Source: Spirogloea muscicola (lineage: Eukaryota; Streptophyta; Zygnematophyceae; Spirogloeales; Spirogloeaceae). From it: a stretch of DNA of 64,000 nucleotides. The notes below the pieces were generated by a model that had not been told where the DNA came from, did not search any database, and was given only the letters and a program-made list of their open reading frames with translations. Made by a program: the position numbers and the translations under genes. Positions within the stretch are counted from its first letter, which is position 1. Each line of letters opens with the position of its first letter. The stretch spans positions 178,339 to 242,338 of the forward strand of contig WELB01000173.1 of the NCBI GenBank assembly GCA_009602725.1, in the 5' to 3' direction. Of the stretch, positions 50,101 to 63,285 are shown piece after piece.

Positions 50101-50406
50101 TTGCTTTGAATTCTTATTTAGATCTTTGCCAAGCAGGAGGCTGAGGAGGCTCAAGAAAAGCAGGACATCAAGCGGCGTGTGCTTGCATACAACGAGCGTG
50201 CAGATGAGGACAGCAACCGCATCCTGCCTGCACCCATTCAGCAGGCAATGCCCCCCAATTTGAGCAGGTCGGTGGACATTGGAGAAGGAGACGCTATAGC
50301 CCTGGGTCTTGGTAACTCTGGCCCCGCTCTGGGTCCTCGTTCTGGGTATGGATCCGCGGCACGCCAGCGGCGGCCAGTGGCTGCAGGCTTGGGCCGCAGG
50401 CGTTAG
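44112..50406 (+). CDS. UPF2: UPF2, nonsense-mediated decay factor
   Basis: Scaffold of the UPF1-UPF2-UPF3 complex in nonsense-mediated mRNA decay. Exon 1 (44112-44286) is GC-rich and Ala-rich; exon 2 (44523-44725) begins the first MIF4G domain with SLRNLDSSIKRNTAVIKKL and LSKFISEAVIALCEAKLK. Later landmarks: GALRLLTELYFLGLYDD, ITQEQERQLKETLTSFHE, WDDEDSRIFYEDLPDLR, a Lys/Glu/Asp-rich stretch (46730-46810), LPTCVSRDLIDQLTVEFCYL, second MIF4G IRFLGELGKFRVAQAG and HHNIEVACALLETSGRYFAR, third MIF4G RRLTAMRFLGELYNYRLID and LVIVLLETCGQYFDRGS. An acidic region (49290-49470) then precedes the C-terminal UPF1-binding part (AWVVDPEEEASFEREM, VIRKGNKQQAKQLMIP). The protein ends GLGRRR. Introns checked are GT-AG. 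Its promoter region is occupied by the LINE ending at 44005. Confidence 0.95.
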
Positions 50407-51434
50407 GGAAGGTGAGGTAGATGAAGCTGTGCGCTTGACTTATTGCCAGCACGGAATTAACAGGAGAATATAACCACGACAAGTGCTGGAGTGCCACCAT
50501 TCCACAGTCCAGCAGAGCAAGTTTATCCTGGTAGAAATTCTGGACCAAGGGGATGAGACAAAGATTTGCTTATTGCCAATTTCTGCTACTCTGCCAACAT
50601 GCTGCGATTTCAGACATTTCAGACAGAGCTGTACACATGCAACTGCCACCAATCACTTACAAATGCACCACACCACTCGGTAAAGTTGCATACACTCTCT
50701 GCAGATAGGCTTGCACTGTGGACAACACTCTTCCAAATAGTGCAGCAGATGTCCTTTGCAAGTATACTTTCTCAGACAACCAGACTGGCTATTTCAGACG
50801 ATTGACACAGCATACATTCATATTCTTTGTGCAGGTTTTCAGCAGCTTGCGGTCAGCAGCGTGGCTTAACCCGTTTTTACTTGGAGTGCACCTTGAGACT
50901 TGCACTCCTGCTGTCATACAAGGCAGACTGCGTAAGGTGGCCGCAGACAAGTGACCTGGTCGACAATGTTAGATCATGTTCACAGCTTGTCACAAAGTAC
51001 ATTCACTCCCAAGTTTATTGTACATTTCGGAACACAGACAGACGACACACGTCCAGAATGCTGAGGACTCCAGTAAGAAACTCTTCGATGTTGCTGCATC
51101 ACAGGCCGATGGCCCAATGTCTGGTGTTGAAAGCAGCTCAAGTGAGCTGCGACAACAAAGTTCTCTGATTTGAGCTACATTAATGCACATACAGCACACC
51201 AACTACATTTGCTTCAGTAAGGAGCATAACAAGTATTTGACTCCATGTGGAGACTTGCACTCTCACTAGAGTATTGCAAGCATTGCAGCAAATGTCCAGC
51301 CTGGCAAATATACATAGTTACAGCAGACACAGGCAAGGCCTGCAGCTGCAGAGTGTCTGAGAAGTGCTGAGGCGTGAATCTCTGGATCCTTTGGAAAGGG
51401 AGGTGCAGGGTTCCTGGCAGCAGCAATTGCCTGC
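50407..51434. other. Convergent intergenic region UPF2/H4
   Basis: AT-rich, with no coding exon, repeat or LINE piece seen. I found no animal-type histone 3' stem-loop immediately downstream of the H4 stop codon. Confidence 0.55.
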
Positions 51435-52448
<1,014 letters not shown>

Positions 52449-53211
52449 ATGGCGCCCAAGGCCGCCGCGGAGCCCGCGGAGCAGAAGGCTGCCAAGAAGG
52501 CTGCCGAGAAGAAGCCCGCCGTGGCCAAGAAAGCCGAGAAGAAGCCCGCCAAGGACGGCGCCAAGAAGAAGGCCTCCAAGAAGGCCATCGAGACGTACAA
52601 GATCTACATCTACAAGGTATGCTGCACCCTGTGCTTACAGCTCCTGTCAAGCAACTTTTGGTTCCTCCTTGATCTGTGCTCAGAGCTGCCTGAGCGCTTG
52701 TGTCTTACTCCAGTCTGTCTCAGAGCCTATTGGGGTTTCTCTTGGGCGAGCTCCCAAGGAGCTGTTTGTGTCTGTCCTGGTGCTACTGTGGTACGTGCAT
52801 GCGGTGCCTAATTTCAGTACTTGCTGGTACAGGTGCTGAAGCAGGTGCACCCTGACACTGGTATCTCCAGTAAGGCCATGTCCATCATGAACTCGTTCAT
52901 TAACGACATCTTTGAGGTAATGACGACATTTGTGAAGTTGAGGCTTGCAGCACTTGACATACATCTGTATGGGTAGCAGTCAGCCACTGCTGCATACTAG
53001 CTGGTGCCACCAAATAGCTCATTGATTATGCACTGTTGTTTGCCTGCAGAAGCTGGCATCTGAGTCGGCTAAGCTTGCCCGGTACAACAAGAAGCCCACC
53101 ATCACTTCCAGGGAGATTCAGACTGCAGTGCGACTTATCCTACCGGGCGAGCTCGCCAAGCATGCCGTGTCAGAAGGGACCAAGGCTGTCACCAAGTTCA
53201 CCAGCACTTAG
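52449..53211 (+). CDS. Histone H2B (copy 1), two introns
   Basis: Exons 52449-52616, 52833-52916 and 53050-53211, all GT-AG and phase 0. The Lys/Ala-rich tail ([20 protein letters not shown]) is followed by the histone fold: [56 protein letters not shown] and [20 protein letters not shown], ending KAVTKFTST. It is a core nucleosome histone. Introns in a core histone fit a plant or algal replacement-type or polyadenylated gene. It has a second copy at the window end. Confidence 0.98.
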
Positions 53212-53537
53212 GGCCAGCTCTTTGCCTAGCTCACTGTACTCTCCACTGTAGGTGTCATGCAACACCACTATCAACACGACTTCTCTAGCCTCGCATCGGG
53301 GTAATCAGCAATGACAACCATTCTTTTATCTCTTTACAAGCCCCCTACTGGAATTGACATTTTCTATCACTGCCAGTAGCTCAAACCAGAGTTGTACATG
53401 TACATGCTGGAATACTCAGCAATGATAGTAAGGATGTTGGTTGTGAAAGCAACTCATTGATGACAATGTATCAGCACGAATTGGTGCCACAGTGCACAGA
53501 CCAAGCAGATGGTTCTTGCTAATATTTTATATGTCAA
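53212..53537. other. Convergent intergenic region H2B/glucuronokinase
   Basis: Short AT-rich spacer holding the 3'UTRs; nothing else seen. Confidence 0.6.
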
Positions 53538-55546
53538 CTATTTAACAGCACCGCTAAGGTCATCGATCACAGTACACTCTGCAAGATTAGGCGTATACGC
53601 AGCACACTTCGCTTCTACCACACTGAACCCTGCAACTTCACATGCAGTGACAAGCTGCTGCACCTGAGCTTGTCCATGTGGACAGAACACGACACAGGCC
53701 CCTCCACTACCAGTGAACTTGGCAGCTGCTCCCACTGATCGAGCAGTCGTGATCATCTTGATGTTCAGTGCTCCGATAGCAGCATCACCATAGATAGCCC
53801 TGCACATGTAGAGTGCACCTTTGCTGAACCTCGGATTGCAACCTGTAGCTTGCTCAACAGCAACTCCACCTGCTGTCAATGACAACTGCCCTAGTTACAT
53901 TCAAATGCATTGCTCCACTGAAACTGACCTGCGGACATCAAAGTTTCTGTCCATCAGCTTTGCCAATAGCGTCCAGTTTTGCTGTTCAAGTGCCACACAG
54001 CCGGAGTCAACTAGTGCTCCCAATTCTGACATTGCTGCAGCTACACTTGCATCTCCTTGTAGCCACCTCTCCTTTACTGTGCTGTGAACCTGCAGTGATT
54101 GGCAGTAGTAAGTAGCACTTCTTGAAGTATTAACAGGAATGAGAACCTGCCGAAGTGAAGGTAACACCTTTATGGCCTATGGAAAAGTTGCATCGAGCAG
54201 GCTGGGCTGGCTTGCCTGACTGTTGCACAAGCTGTGTAGGCTCCCTCTAGTAACACTGATGTATGACCCAAGTATACAGCTACAGTGCTGTTTTCATCAT
54301 CGCTGAGGTCTGCTGCCCCGTACCTTTCCTGAGTCGCTCGGGTTCTTGGCATACACCAGCTGCAAAGAAGGTAATAAGGCAGGGTTCATGGGTGTGTAGA
54401 TGCCCTTGCCGGTTCTCTCGAGGTGCTCCTTTTGGAAGTCCTGAAGCATCGAAGATAACACTTGAAATTGTCAACGCTGTTGGAAATGAGTACAAGAAGA
54501 TCTGGATGAGAAACTTGCTTGTAGCTGCAGACAGTCTAGGATATAACAAGCAAGAATGATACTTGTAATAATTGTCACTGCAAGTCAAGCTAGTGAAAGC
54601 TGTTACACCCCAGAACAAGTCCAGCATTTTGACATACCATATGCACCAGGCCTCCGTAGGTCTGGATGACGCGATCTTGCAACCCACCAGTTATTCCCAG
54701 CTCAGTCTCTGCACTCAGTACCAGGCTTGGCTGATCATCAAGAGGAATACTCGTCTTGATGTTGTAGAACTCTAGGAGACAATGTAGAGCAGCTGTGAGG
54801 ATAGCGCTGGAGCCCGCAAGGCCAGTCTGGTCACAAATGACAATCTTATACTTACATAAGTATGCAAGGTGCACCGGCTGCAAAAGCATGACTGCCGCAC
54901 AAAATTGACTTGAGCAGGGCGCCTATGCTGTAATTGTGAGCAAGAAAAACTCCCGATACAATGTACATCTCAAAAACATATCCACTAGTTGATACTCATA
55001 TCCCTGCACTCCAGTCATTGCAGTTCAATGCGTGAAGCGGCACCTGCCGAGGTATGTTGGTGTCGTACGACATGGAGAAGTTTGATCTGGTGTCTAAGAC
55101 TATCTCTCTGGCAGCGCAGAATGCGTGAAGCTTGCAACACATAGCCATGAGGAGCCGGATTCCACCATAGTATCCCTCTCCTTGAGTGCGGGCAACCTAC
55201 GAATTGGAATATGCATCATAAGTCAGGGACACGGAGGGCTTTTCTGCCACGAGACGAGTCGACATTATCGTTCACCATGCCGAAGTGGCAGCACGAAACC
55301 ATTGGGAATATGCCTCATTCATGGTATGCTCGGGTGGCTCACCAGGGCTTCCAGGGAGTCGAAGGCCAGCGGGTCGTGGACGGGGTGGGGCGGGAAGCAG
55401 AGGCGCTCCGACGGCGCGAGCGTCACGTCGGCGTGGAAGTTGGCGAGCGCGAAGGACAGCGTCTTGCCGAAGAAGCCGTCGCTGGGGTTGCCCAGCAGGC
55501 CCACTCTGGCGAAGGCGCGCCGCGTGATGGCCGGCCGCGCGTCCAT
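53538..55546 (-). CDS. Glucuronokinase (GHMP kinase family)
   Basis: Phosphorylates D-glucuronate to glucuronate-1-phosphate, feeding UDP-glucuronate for wall polysaccharides. The plant enzyme's landmarks appear in order: ITRRAFARVGLLGNPSDGFF, FPPHPVHDPLAFDSLEAL, EGYYGGIRLLMAMC, SNFSMSYDTNIPRQ, the GHMP ATP loop TGLAGSSAILTAALHCLLEF, SAETELGITGGLQDRVIQTY, GKGIYTPMNPALLPSLQLVY, AKNPSDSGK, VHSTVKERWLQGD, LMDRNFDVRR, ALNIKMITTARSVGAAAKFT and GSGGACVVFCPHGQAQV. ATG at 55546 begins a GC-rich exon (MDARPAIT). The C-terminus ends DDLSGAVK. All exon junctions examined are GT-AG. Confidence 0.94.
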
Positions 55547-55749
55547 GGCTGGCGCTCGCGCGGGCGCAGCTCCCTCGCTTCCCGGCGCCGAGAGCGGTCG
55601 GAGCTAGCGGCGCGGCGCGGGCCTCTGCCCGGCTTCGGCGCCGAGCATCGCGGCTCCGAAGGCGGCGCGGTGGGAGGCAAGCGACGGCGAGCGCCGGAAG
55701 CAGACGGTGCTGGCATTCACTTGTGGGTATTAGAGTCCCCCTTCCCCCT
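55547..55749. other. GC-rich upstream region of the glucuronokinase gene
   Basis: Continuation of the GC-rich island upstream of the start codon, with no other gene seen. Confidence 0.5.
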
Positions 55750-55872
55750 GTTGTTTTAGTTTAGGTGTCCGTATTATGTAGCCCTGTTGAGTTTGCCCTA
55801 GCCTCTGCTTGAGCAATGTATCGGCTTGAGTTGGCCTTCATTTCATTTCATGCGCCCCGCGCGCCTTCTCGC
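55750..55872 (+). mobile_element. LINE 3' tail
   Basis: TCCGTATTATGTAGCCCTGT and TGAGCAATGTATCGGCTTGA lead into ATGCGCCCCGCGCGCCTTCT: a family C-type terminus, most like the older tail at 21740-21830. Confidence 0.75.
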
Positions 55873-56329
55873 TTTGCCCCCCCCCTCCCCCCCTCCCCCT
55901 CTCCTGCTACTGCTGCTGCCCAACTTCTCCTCTAGCAGCCCCAGCAGGACAGGTCAACAAGGCCCCAGTCGGCACTTCCGGCCCTCTTTCCCCCCCCCCT
56001 CCATTCTTTCTGCCACTGCTGGTGCCTCACTCCTCTAGCAGCCGGCCCTCCCTTTCCCCTCCGCCATCCCTCATCCTGCCACTGCTGCCAGGCCAGGTCG
56101 ACAAGGCCCTCATGAGCACTTCCGGCCATCCTTCCCCACCCCCCCATCCCTCCTGCTATGGATGCTGCCTCACTCCTCCTCTAGCAGCTCCAGCAGGACA
56201 GGATGTCAAGGCCCCAATCGTGGCACTTCCAGCCCTCTTCCCCCCCCCACCCCTCCATTCCTCCTGGCACAGCTGCTACCTCACTCCACTAGCAGCTCCA
56301 GTAGCTGCTAGATGCTAGCTGCTACGTCA
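55873..56329. repeat. Pyrimidine-rich minisatellite, about four units of 100-125 bp
   Basis: Units start with a C-run plus CTCC/CATCC and continue CTGCTACTGCTGCTGCC-like, CCTCTAGCAGC, CCAGCAGGACAGG, CAAGGCCCCA and GCACTTCCGGCCCTC. Units begin near 55875, 55990, 56105 and 56230. It lies exactly between a LINE terminus and a family A tail. Confidence 0.7.
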
Positions 56330-56395
56330 TAAGATGTGCTTACCTCTGTACTTGGCCATACTGGCCTTCGATTGTTTCAAATACACGAAATTCCT
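56330..56395 (+). mobile_element. LINE family A tail fragment
   Basis: GATGTGCTTACCTCTGTACT, TGGCCATACTGGCC and GTTTCAAATACACGAAATT match 60288-60345 in the 3'UTR of the long element, in the same orientation and directly before its GC-rich 5' part. Confidence 0.75.
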
Positions 56396-59300
56396 CCCAG
56401 CCCCCGCCGCCATCGCCGCCGCTGCCCACCGCCCACCGCCCGCTGGGCCGACCCCACCGCCATGGCGGCGGCTGCCAAAGGTCGAGGCGCGGCGCACAGC
56501 CCGTCGCGGCGCGCCCCTCGCCCTTACGGCACCCGCAGCTCGACTGCTGCAACGAGGGCTGCCATTGCCTCAGTGGCCGACCTTCCCACTCTGTCACCGG
56601 CCCCCACAGCTTCTTCACGCTCCTCCCCGACGACGGCTGTGGAGCCCGGGCCCCTCCTTGCAGTCCCTGCTCCTGATGACATAGCCCGGCTTGCGGACCC
56701 CAGCTCGGCCTTCCCGGATGCAGAGTCCGAGGCCCCCAACATGGACCCCCGAGTCGGAATTGTCATCAGCCCGGGACAGTCAAGCGACTCCTCTACTGCG
56801 GACGGGCCCTTTCTCTCCAGCCGGCCGCGAAGTCTGCTGCAAGTACTCTCGACTCGACGGCAACGCCCATCTCTTCCCCAAGCTCCAGCTGTGCATTCAC
56901 CAGTGCCTGCACCAGTCCCCGCCCAGGAGCCGCCACCACCTCCACCACCACCACCACCACCACCACCTCCACCACCACCATTGCCACCACCAGTGCCGCC
57001 GCCACCATTGTCTCCTCTACCTCCCCAGTTACCTCTACCCGTACCTCTACCTCCCTTGCTGCCTCGACCTGTTGTCGTGAGACGCCATCCAGCTGGTGAC
57101 CATCAAGAACGACCTCGCTATCGGCAGGGTCGGTCTCACCGACCCGAGCCCAGTCCACACGGGCATCCCAAATTCTCCAGACCAGAGAGTCCCCTGCCCA
57201 GTATGCCAGCAACGATTCCGCACGAGAGGGCTGCCAGTCCATGCCCATCACTGCCGCATTTGCCAGAATCAGCAGGAGCTGACAGCAAGTTCACATGTGC
57301 TGGGCACCGTCCGGCCTCCACCACCCCCTTCTTCAGAGAGCTGGCATTGGGCTGCCACAGTGGACCTCACCTCCCTCCTCATCCCTGACGGCCTTCGAAA
57401 GCTACGCCACCTTCCCAGATGGGCACGTCGTGAGTGCACCAAGGTTCTTACGCCTTACCTCGCACGCATCGAAGCGGACTCTATTGACGAGGCGGCCTGG
57501 GCCTTGTACTTGCTTTTTCCCAAGCTTGTTCTTGGCCATCTTCCCACTTTTGGCGTCGGAGGCCGCAAGACTTTCCGACAGACTGGCTAAATTTACAAGT
57601 GGAAAATGGGAGGAGCTGGCTCAGCAGTGTGCAGCAGCTGCTTGGGTCACACTCCCGCAGCGGCGGGCGCGCAATGGATCAGTCAACCAGCCCTCTCAAC
57701 AGTCCACAGCTGGCAATCTAGCGCGGGCAAGACGCTTTGGCAGGGCAGGAAAACTTTCCCGGGCCGCTCAGGCCCTTTGCCCTGACCCCCTGGCTACTAC
57801 CAACGACGCCACAGGGGCTATCTTGCGACAGCTCCACCCCCCTCCACAACACCCCCTTGAGCCCTGGGCTGGCGAGCTCCCGAATCCTCTTAACTTATCG
57901 GCAGAGGCGCTCCGTGTGGCCCTGACCAAAGCCCCCCGGATGGTGTCTGGAGGCCCTTCTGGATGGCTCTTTGAGCACCTACAGGACCTTGATGGGGATG
58001 AGAGGAGCTTCTCCCTGTTCCTGTCCACCTGCCGGCACATCGCCAGGGCTGCCATTCCACCACGCATTGCCGACACCTTAAACTCCAGCCACCTGCTAGC
58101 CCTTGCGAAGCCAACAGGCGAAGTGAGACCCATTGCAATCACGGAGGTTGTCATGCGGCTGGTATCAAAGGCCGCGTGCAGCTAGCTGAAACCCCAGCTG
58201 ACCAGCCATCTATCACCCCACCAAATTGGTGCTGGCATGTCCTGCGGGCCGGAGGCCCTCGTCCACGGCATCCGTGCTGCTCTCGACGTGGACCCTTCAA
58301 TGATGGTCCTTGGGCTGGATATTAGTAACGCCTTTAACACAGTGGAGCGCAGCGTTATTATGAAGGAGCTGTGCGACCACTTCCCTTCCCTTACACCCTT
58401 TTTCGTCATGGCCTATGGCCGCCCAGGGCAGCTGCTGTGACAAAGTCGGAGAGTCGTGGAAGACGCTGTGGTCATCTTCTGGCACACGCCAGGGGGATCC
58501 CCTTAGCCCAATCTTGTTTGCCTTGGCACATTGCCGGGCCATTCGGCGCACCCAGAGTCAACACCCAGACCTCCTCTTCCCTTCCTACGCGCATGACACA
58601 CACATCATTGGACCTCCAGCTGGAGTCATGGCGGCTAACCCCTTGCTCGTTCGCGAATTGGACCTGTTCGGCCTGCGGGTTTGCCCGTCCAAGAGCGTGG
58701 CCTGATCCCCACGCGGTCTCCCTGCCAAACTTCAGCTCCCCCACGGCTGTCAGACCCCTGCCAATGGGCTGGCCATCCTTAAGGTCCCCTTCGGTACACC
58801 AGCTCACGTGGAGGTGGACTTGCGGGAACGCCTTCAAAAACACCTCGCCCCCCCCCCTTCCCTTCCCCTCCTCGGTGACACACAGCTGGCGTTGGCCATC
58901 CTCACCCGCTGCATCGGCCAACAGGCTTGCTATCTGCGACGGACAGTCGCCTCATTGGGCATGGTGGCGGAGCTCTACAAGGAATATTATGACTCCCTTC
59001 TGCAGTCTCTGACATCCCTACTACATTCTTCATCTTCCCCCTCAGCTTCAGCTTCCCTCCAGGCCTCCCTCCCTACTCACATGGGCGGCCTTGGCTGCCG
59101 GTTGTTGGAGCAGACGACGCAAGCAGCCTTCCTGGGCTGCTGGCACCAGATCGCCTCCCTGCTCCCCATGCGCTTCCCTTGCCTCCACGACCCTGTACGC
59201 AATGTGGAGGAAGGCTCCTTCCCCTTCCAAGCGGTTTTGAGGAGCATCTGCGACTCAGCCATCGGCTCTTTCCCCTCTCTCCAACCCCTACTCACGCCGT

Positions 59301-60487
59301 TTTCCACCCTCGCCCAAGCTTCTTATAGAGGGGCACAATCCAGACTGGTTACGGGAGTGGAAGACGACTGCGCAGAACGTTGAGGAGGCTGCCAGAGATT
59401 CAGAACAATCCAAGGAGCTTGGCAAGACTTTACTTCTCTAGCCACACCTGGTGCCACTGACTGGATCACCTCTCCCCCCGTCACCAACGCCTTCAGCATC
59501 GGCTCCGAGGCCTTTCGGACGTCGCTTCAACTCTTCCTCGGCCTCCCAAATGACTGCCTGATTGGGGTGCGCCAGTGCGAGTGCGGCTTCCGTGCAAAGG
59601 GTGCTGAGCTCGCCACTCACATGCTGAGATGCCCCACTGGACCAGAAGTGGTGGGCATCCACAACCTCCTCCGCGATACCCTGGCGGGCTTGATGAGCGA
59701 CGCCGGCTACCGTGCGGTCGTGGAAGTCAACAATATCATGCCTATCACCACGGACGCCCAGGGATGTCATCATCGCCGCACACTTGATATTGTGGGCGTG
59801 CAACCTGGTGGAGGACCACGGGCCCTGGTCGACGTTGTTGTCATGGAGGCGTATATAGGTCCAGCATTGACACACATCGCTGGTCACGCAATGGGCGGTG
59901 CAGAACAAAGAAATTTGCAGCACTACTCTGATTACCCCCAATGCGATCGGCTCCTGCCAGCGGCAATCGACATCTTTGGCTGTCTTGGTCCTCGTCTCCA
60001 CACTCTCCTTCAGAACATTGCCAATCTAGGCTACACACGACGTGCAGATGTGTTTCCGGCTGAGATGGGCTTGCCAGCTGCATATCTGTCGCTCTTGGGA
60101 TGACGAGTTTCGGCCTGTTTGCAGCGTGCTCAGGCCAGTGCCTTGCACCAGAAAGCTGGGCGAGCTCTAGTTGGTGGCAGAAGGGCTTCGTTTCTGGCAT
60201 CTAGTATGCATGCATCGATTAGTGACCTTCATGTTTTGACCCGTCTTTACTGAGCGGGTCAATCTGCTGTAATTTATGTAGATCTTTAGATGTGCTTGCC
60301 TTTGTAATTGGCCACTTGGCCTGCGTTTGTTTCAGATACACGAAATTGTTTCTTCCTTTACTTCCTTTCAGATACGGTTTCCATTTCCTTACCTTAGCCC
60401 CTGTTAACAATTCTTCTTGTTCGTCTTCCACACTTACTGGCTTGCTTTGGCCTCCCTCTCATCTCATGCGCACCCCGCGCCTTCTCT
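56396..60487 (+). mobile_element. Long non-LTR retrotransposon, family A (decayed)
   Basis: This is the longest LINE in the window. From a likely ATG at 56462 the protein has an Ala/Ser/Pro N-terminus, a polyproline tract (about 56930-57060, CCA repeats) and a C2H2 finger CPVCQQRF...HAHHC (about 57190). Reverse transcriptase blocks follow: GGPSGWLFEHLQDL, KPTGEVRPIAITEVVMRL, LGLDISNAFNTVER, RQGDPLSPILFAL and YAHDTHIIGPP, where the usual second-last Asp of YADD is His. A C-terminal zinc knuckle CECG...HMLRC and an endonuclease-like block (RTLDIVG, ALVDVVV) end at YLSLLG (stop about 60103). The 3'UTR ends CTCATGCGCACCCCGCGCC. The reading frame changes near 57200, 57590 and 58440, and stops interrupt it (for example at 58183, 58703 and 59381), so this copy is not functional. 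No N-terminal APE endonuclease is seen, which points to a restriction-like-endonuclease lineage. Confidence 0.88.
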
Positions 60488-60915
60488 CTGACGCTGGAGC
60501 GCTGGTGTTAGTGTCACCACAGAGCGGCCGTGAAAGGTCTCACGCATTCCAACAAAACAAGGCATGGAAGAGTCCTCTTCTAGCTTCGCACGAGAAGCGT
60601 ATATTGATGCGGCTGCTGAACCCAAGAAAGTGGCTGTGAAAGCCAGCCGGGTACGTGCGACCTGCGGGGCAGGCACAGCAGCCGCCGTGCGCCGTGCGCC
60701 ACTGCTGCCGCCGCCGCCGCCTCCGCCGACGAGGGCTCGTCGCCACTTGCAGCGGGCGCTGACTCACGCTGCCGTGGCGAGGCGTCGTCATCTGCTGCCT
60801 CGAGTCCGGTCGCTCACAGGCCCGTCGATGCGGCTGGGCCGGCGTGCGCCTGCGGCGGCCGCCCGACTCGATCGGGAGGAGCGGACGCCGGAAGCCTGCC
60901 ACTGACCACGTCGCC
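60488..60915. other. GC-rich upstream region of the TIM21/Coa1-like gene
   Basis: A stem-loop GTGGCTGTGAAAGCCAGCC near 60630, of the LINE type but opposite in orientation to the gene, then a GC-rich island with a short CCG run (60705-60725). No separate gene is recognised. Confidence 0.5.
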
Positions 60916-63285
60916 ATGAGCTGGCGAGACGGCATCAGAGGCTCTCTCGCCTCGTTAAGGAGGTTGCAGCTTCTCGGCTCTGGCCTGGGCGGCCCAGGGC
61001 CTGCTGGAGGCGCGTCGAGGCTCCAGTCTGCATTGGCAGGACAGGCCTGCAGGCTCGTGCAGCATTCTGTACGTGAGACAGGTGATACTAGAAAGCCCTC
61101 TGACGACCCATTTCGTTGTGGCCAAGCATGCATGCAAGTCCTTCTGTCAGTTGGCACATGCAGGCACTGCTGACGAGCCTGCAGGCTTTTGTCACCCGCT
61201 GTCGCTGATGCAGCCAATGGCACGAGTGGACGGGCGGGGCTTACGAACTTTCTTCCAGCAGCCGTTAAGCTGCCCAACAGGGCTCCTCCCAGGGCCCTAG
61301 CGATAACAGCCTCCAAATGCTTCTCAAGCCAAGTCTCTCAGGCAGCTGCACCCTGCAAACACTGGGCTTTCCCTTCCAATCAAACAACTTCGTGGCTGGT
61401 CCACTTGAAGCGTAACATATCGAAGACTGCGATTGATGCGAGTATTTCCCAACAGAGGCCTACAACTGCCTACAATGTCAGGATCAGCCGCATGCAAATG
61501 GCACCACGAGCAAGAGCTCCTGCCCCCAAGCATATCCAGGTCATCATACTGCACTCGTATGCTGGACAGGCATAACCACATCTTATCTTTTGAATAGGAT
61601 AGAACAGTAACTAACAAGGCTGGACATAAGCACCTGTGTATATGCTCTGCTCTTTGGAGAAGTGCTCAAGTCGGTCAGGTTGTGCAAGGAGTCTGCTAAC
61701 AGTGGAGCATGCAACTTCTCTGATCCAGCTACCTTTCACTAGGACAAACACAAATCAGAGCTGGGCACGGAGGATCCAGGACCAGGCTGAGAGGGTGCTG
61801 ATGACTACAGGGCTGAAGAGTGAGCAGAGCGTTGCTAGCAAGGCTGGCGCCCGCTCCTCACTTCAGAAGCCTGCCCAGACTGCGTACCAGAAGGCCTCAC
61901 AAGCCCTGACAGGTCCCAGTGGTCCACTTGCAAGCATGTCACGAGTCGCTAGTCGCTACAAGGAAGCAGCTGGTGAGTCTGGCCAGTCACGACTAAACAC
62001 TTCGGAGCTCCTCACGGAGCACGCATGCAGGATACGCTGATGACTCATCAAGGCTCCAGTTCCATTACCAAGCTTCTGCAGATTGACCACCTTGCTTTTA
62101 AGGGATCTAACAATTTCGCCTCCACTGCGCCTCCTTTGTTAGTCGTGCACCTCAAGTGAGCTAGCAAGAAACAAAGCAAGGGTGCAAGAGACAGGTTGGG
62201 TCAACTTGATTTCCTCCTCTTTGCGGGGCAGTGAGTAAAGTCACTAGAGTGCTTTTACAGGATTGCAGCTGGAGGCCTTTTGGAGGAGGAATTACTTGAT
62301 TCTGGTAGGGGCCCTTGGTTTGGGGGTTTGCCTCCTTTTGTGGCGGTTCATGTATGGAATTGCCAACCTATTCATCCACCTCTCTGAAGGAATAGCAAAT
62401 TGGGGCTTCCTCGCCTTGGCAGCTGCAATGACTTCATTCGCGGTGAGATACATATCTGACTAGGCTAGGTTGGAGATGCTGCTGTATTGGTATGATGCGA
62501 CTGTCCCATCAATCGCTGGACTTAACGATTGGACCTGCATACACATACAGGCCCTGTACATAAGGAGCCGGTACAACATAAATCCTGATGCAGTCTATCG
62601 CACAGCCATGAGAGCTTTGAATACAAATGCTGGAGTCCTGGAGATCATGGGAGCACCACTCACTGGTAGTGAAGTTCGGGCTTATGTCATGTCGGGAGGA
62701 GGCTTGCGCATGAAGGGCCTCAATGTGCGACTGGCAAGCAAGCGATGCTTTGTGATCTTTCCTGTACGTGGCTCTGAACGGCGCGGTCTTGTGAGCGCGG
62801 ATGTCAAAAGGAAAAAGGGGAAGGTACAACTCCATATCTTTCCATATGATGGGCATTGAATGCTTACAAAGTATGATGAGTCGTCACATATTGACAGGTT
62901 ACTACTCATGCCGAACTTTATCACAATTGCCAAAGACTGACAATGGAATATGCAAATGATTAATTTGATTCCCTTTTATTTGCAGTACGACTTCAAATTG
63001 CTAGCTTTGGACGTGCCAACAGCTGGAGAAAAAGAGCAGAGATTATATCTAGTCGGTAATGAGGCTACTTATCAAAGTAGTGGCGGAGTAATTTCTGAGT
63101 TACGAGACCCTATTGTCAGAGCTTTAGCATCACAGGATGCTTTTGAGGCAGAAGATCAGCAAGAAGCTGAGGAAGATGCCAGGCAGAGTAGAGAACAACT
63201 AGAGATAAAAGCAGAGGAGAGCGAAGCAGCAGTTGAGAAAGCTGCCAGGGTTGCAGTCAACACTGCTAACATGCCAAAAAGCTAA
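60916..63285 (+). CDS. TIM21/Coa1-like membrane protein, plant type
   Basis: Exons 60916-61068, 61759-61972, 62261-62442, 62551-62823 and 62986-63285 join in phase. The N-terminus (MSWRDGIRGSLASLRRLQLL) is basic and amphipathic, like a mitochondrial presequence. Two hydrophobic segments follow: ILVGALGLGVCLLLWRFMYG and WGFLALAAAMTSFA. Then comes a soluble domain: RYNINPDAVYRTAMRALN, LEIMGAPLTGSEVRAYVMSG, FPVRGSERRGLVSADVKRKK, YDFKLLALDVP, YLVGNEATYQSSGGVISELR. The fold pattern (a V-E-x-G-x-P-like opening, a gly-rich turn, FPV-G----G-V) resembles the TIM21/Coa1 group. The C-terminal tail is a Glu/Lys-rich predicted coiled coil. The first intron (about 690 bp) is the longest seen here. Function is inferred only. 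Confidence 0.75.
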
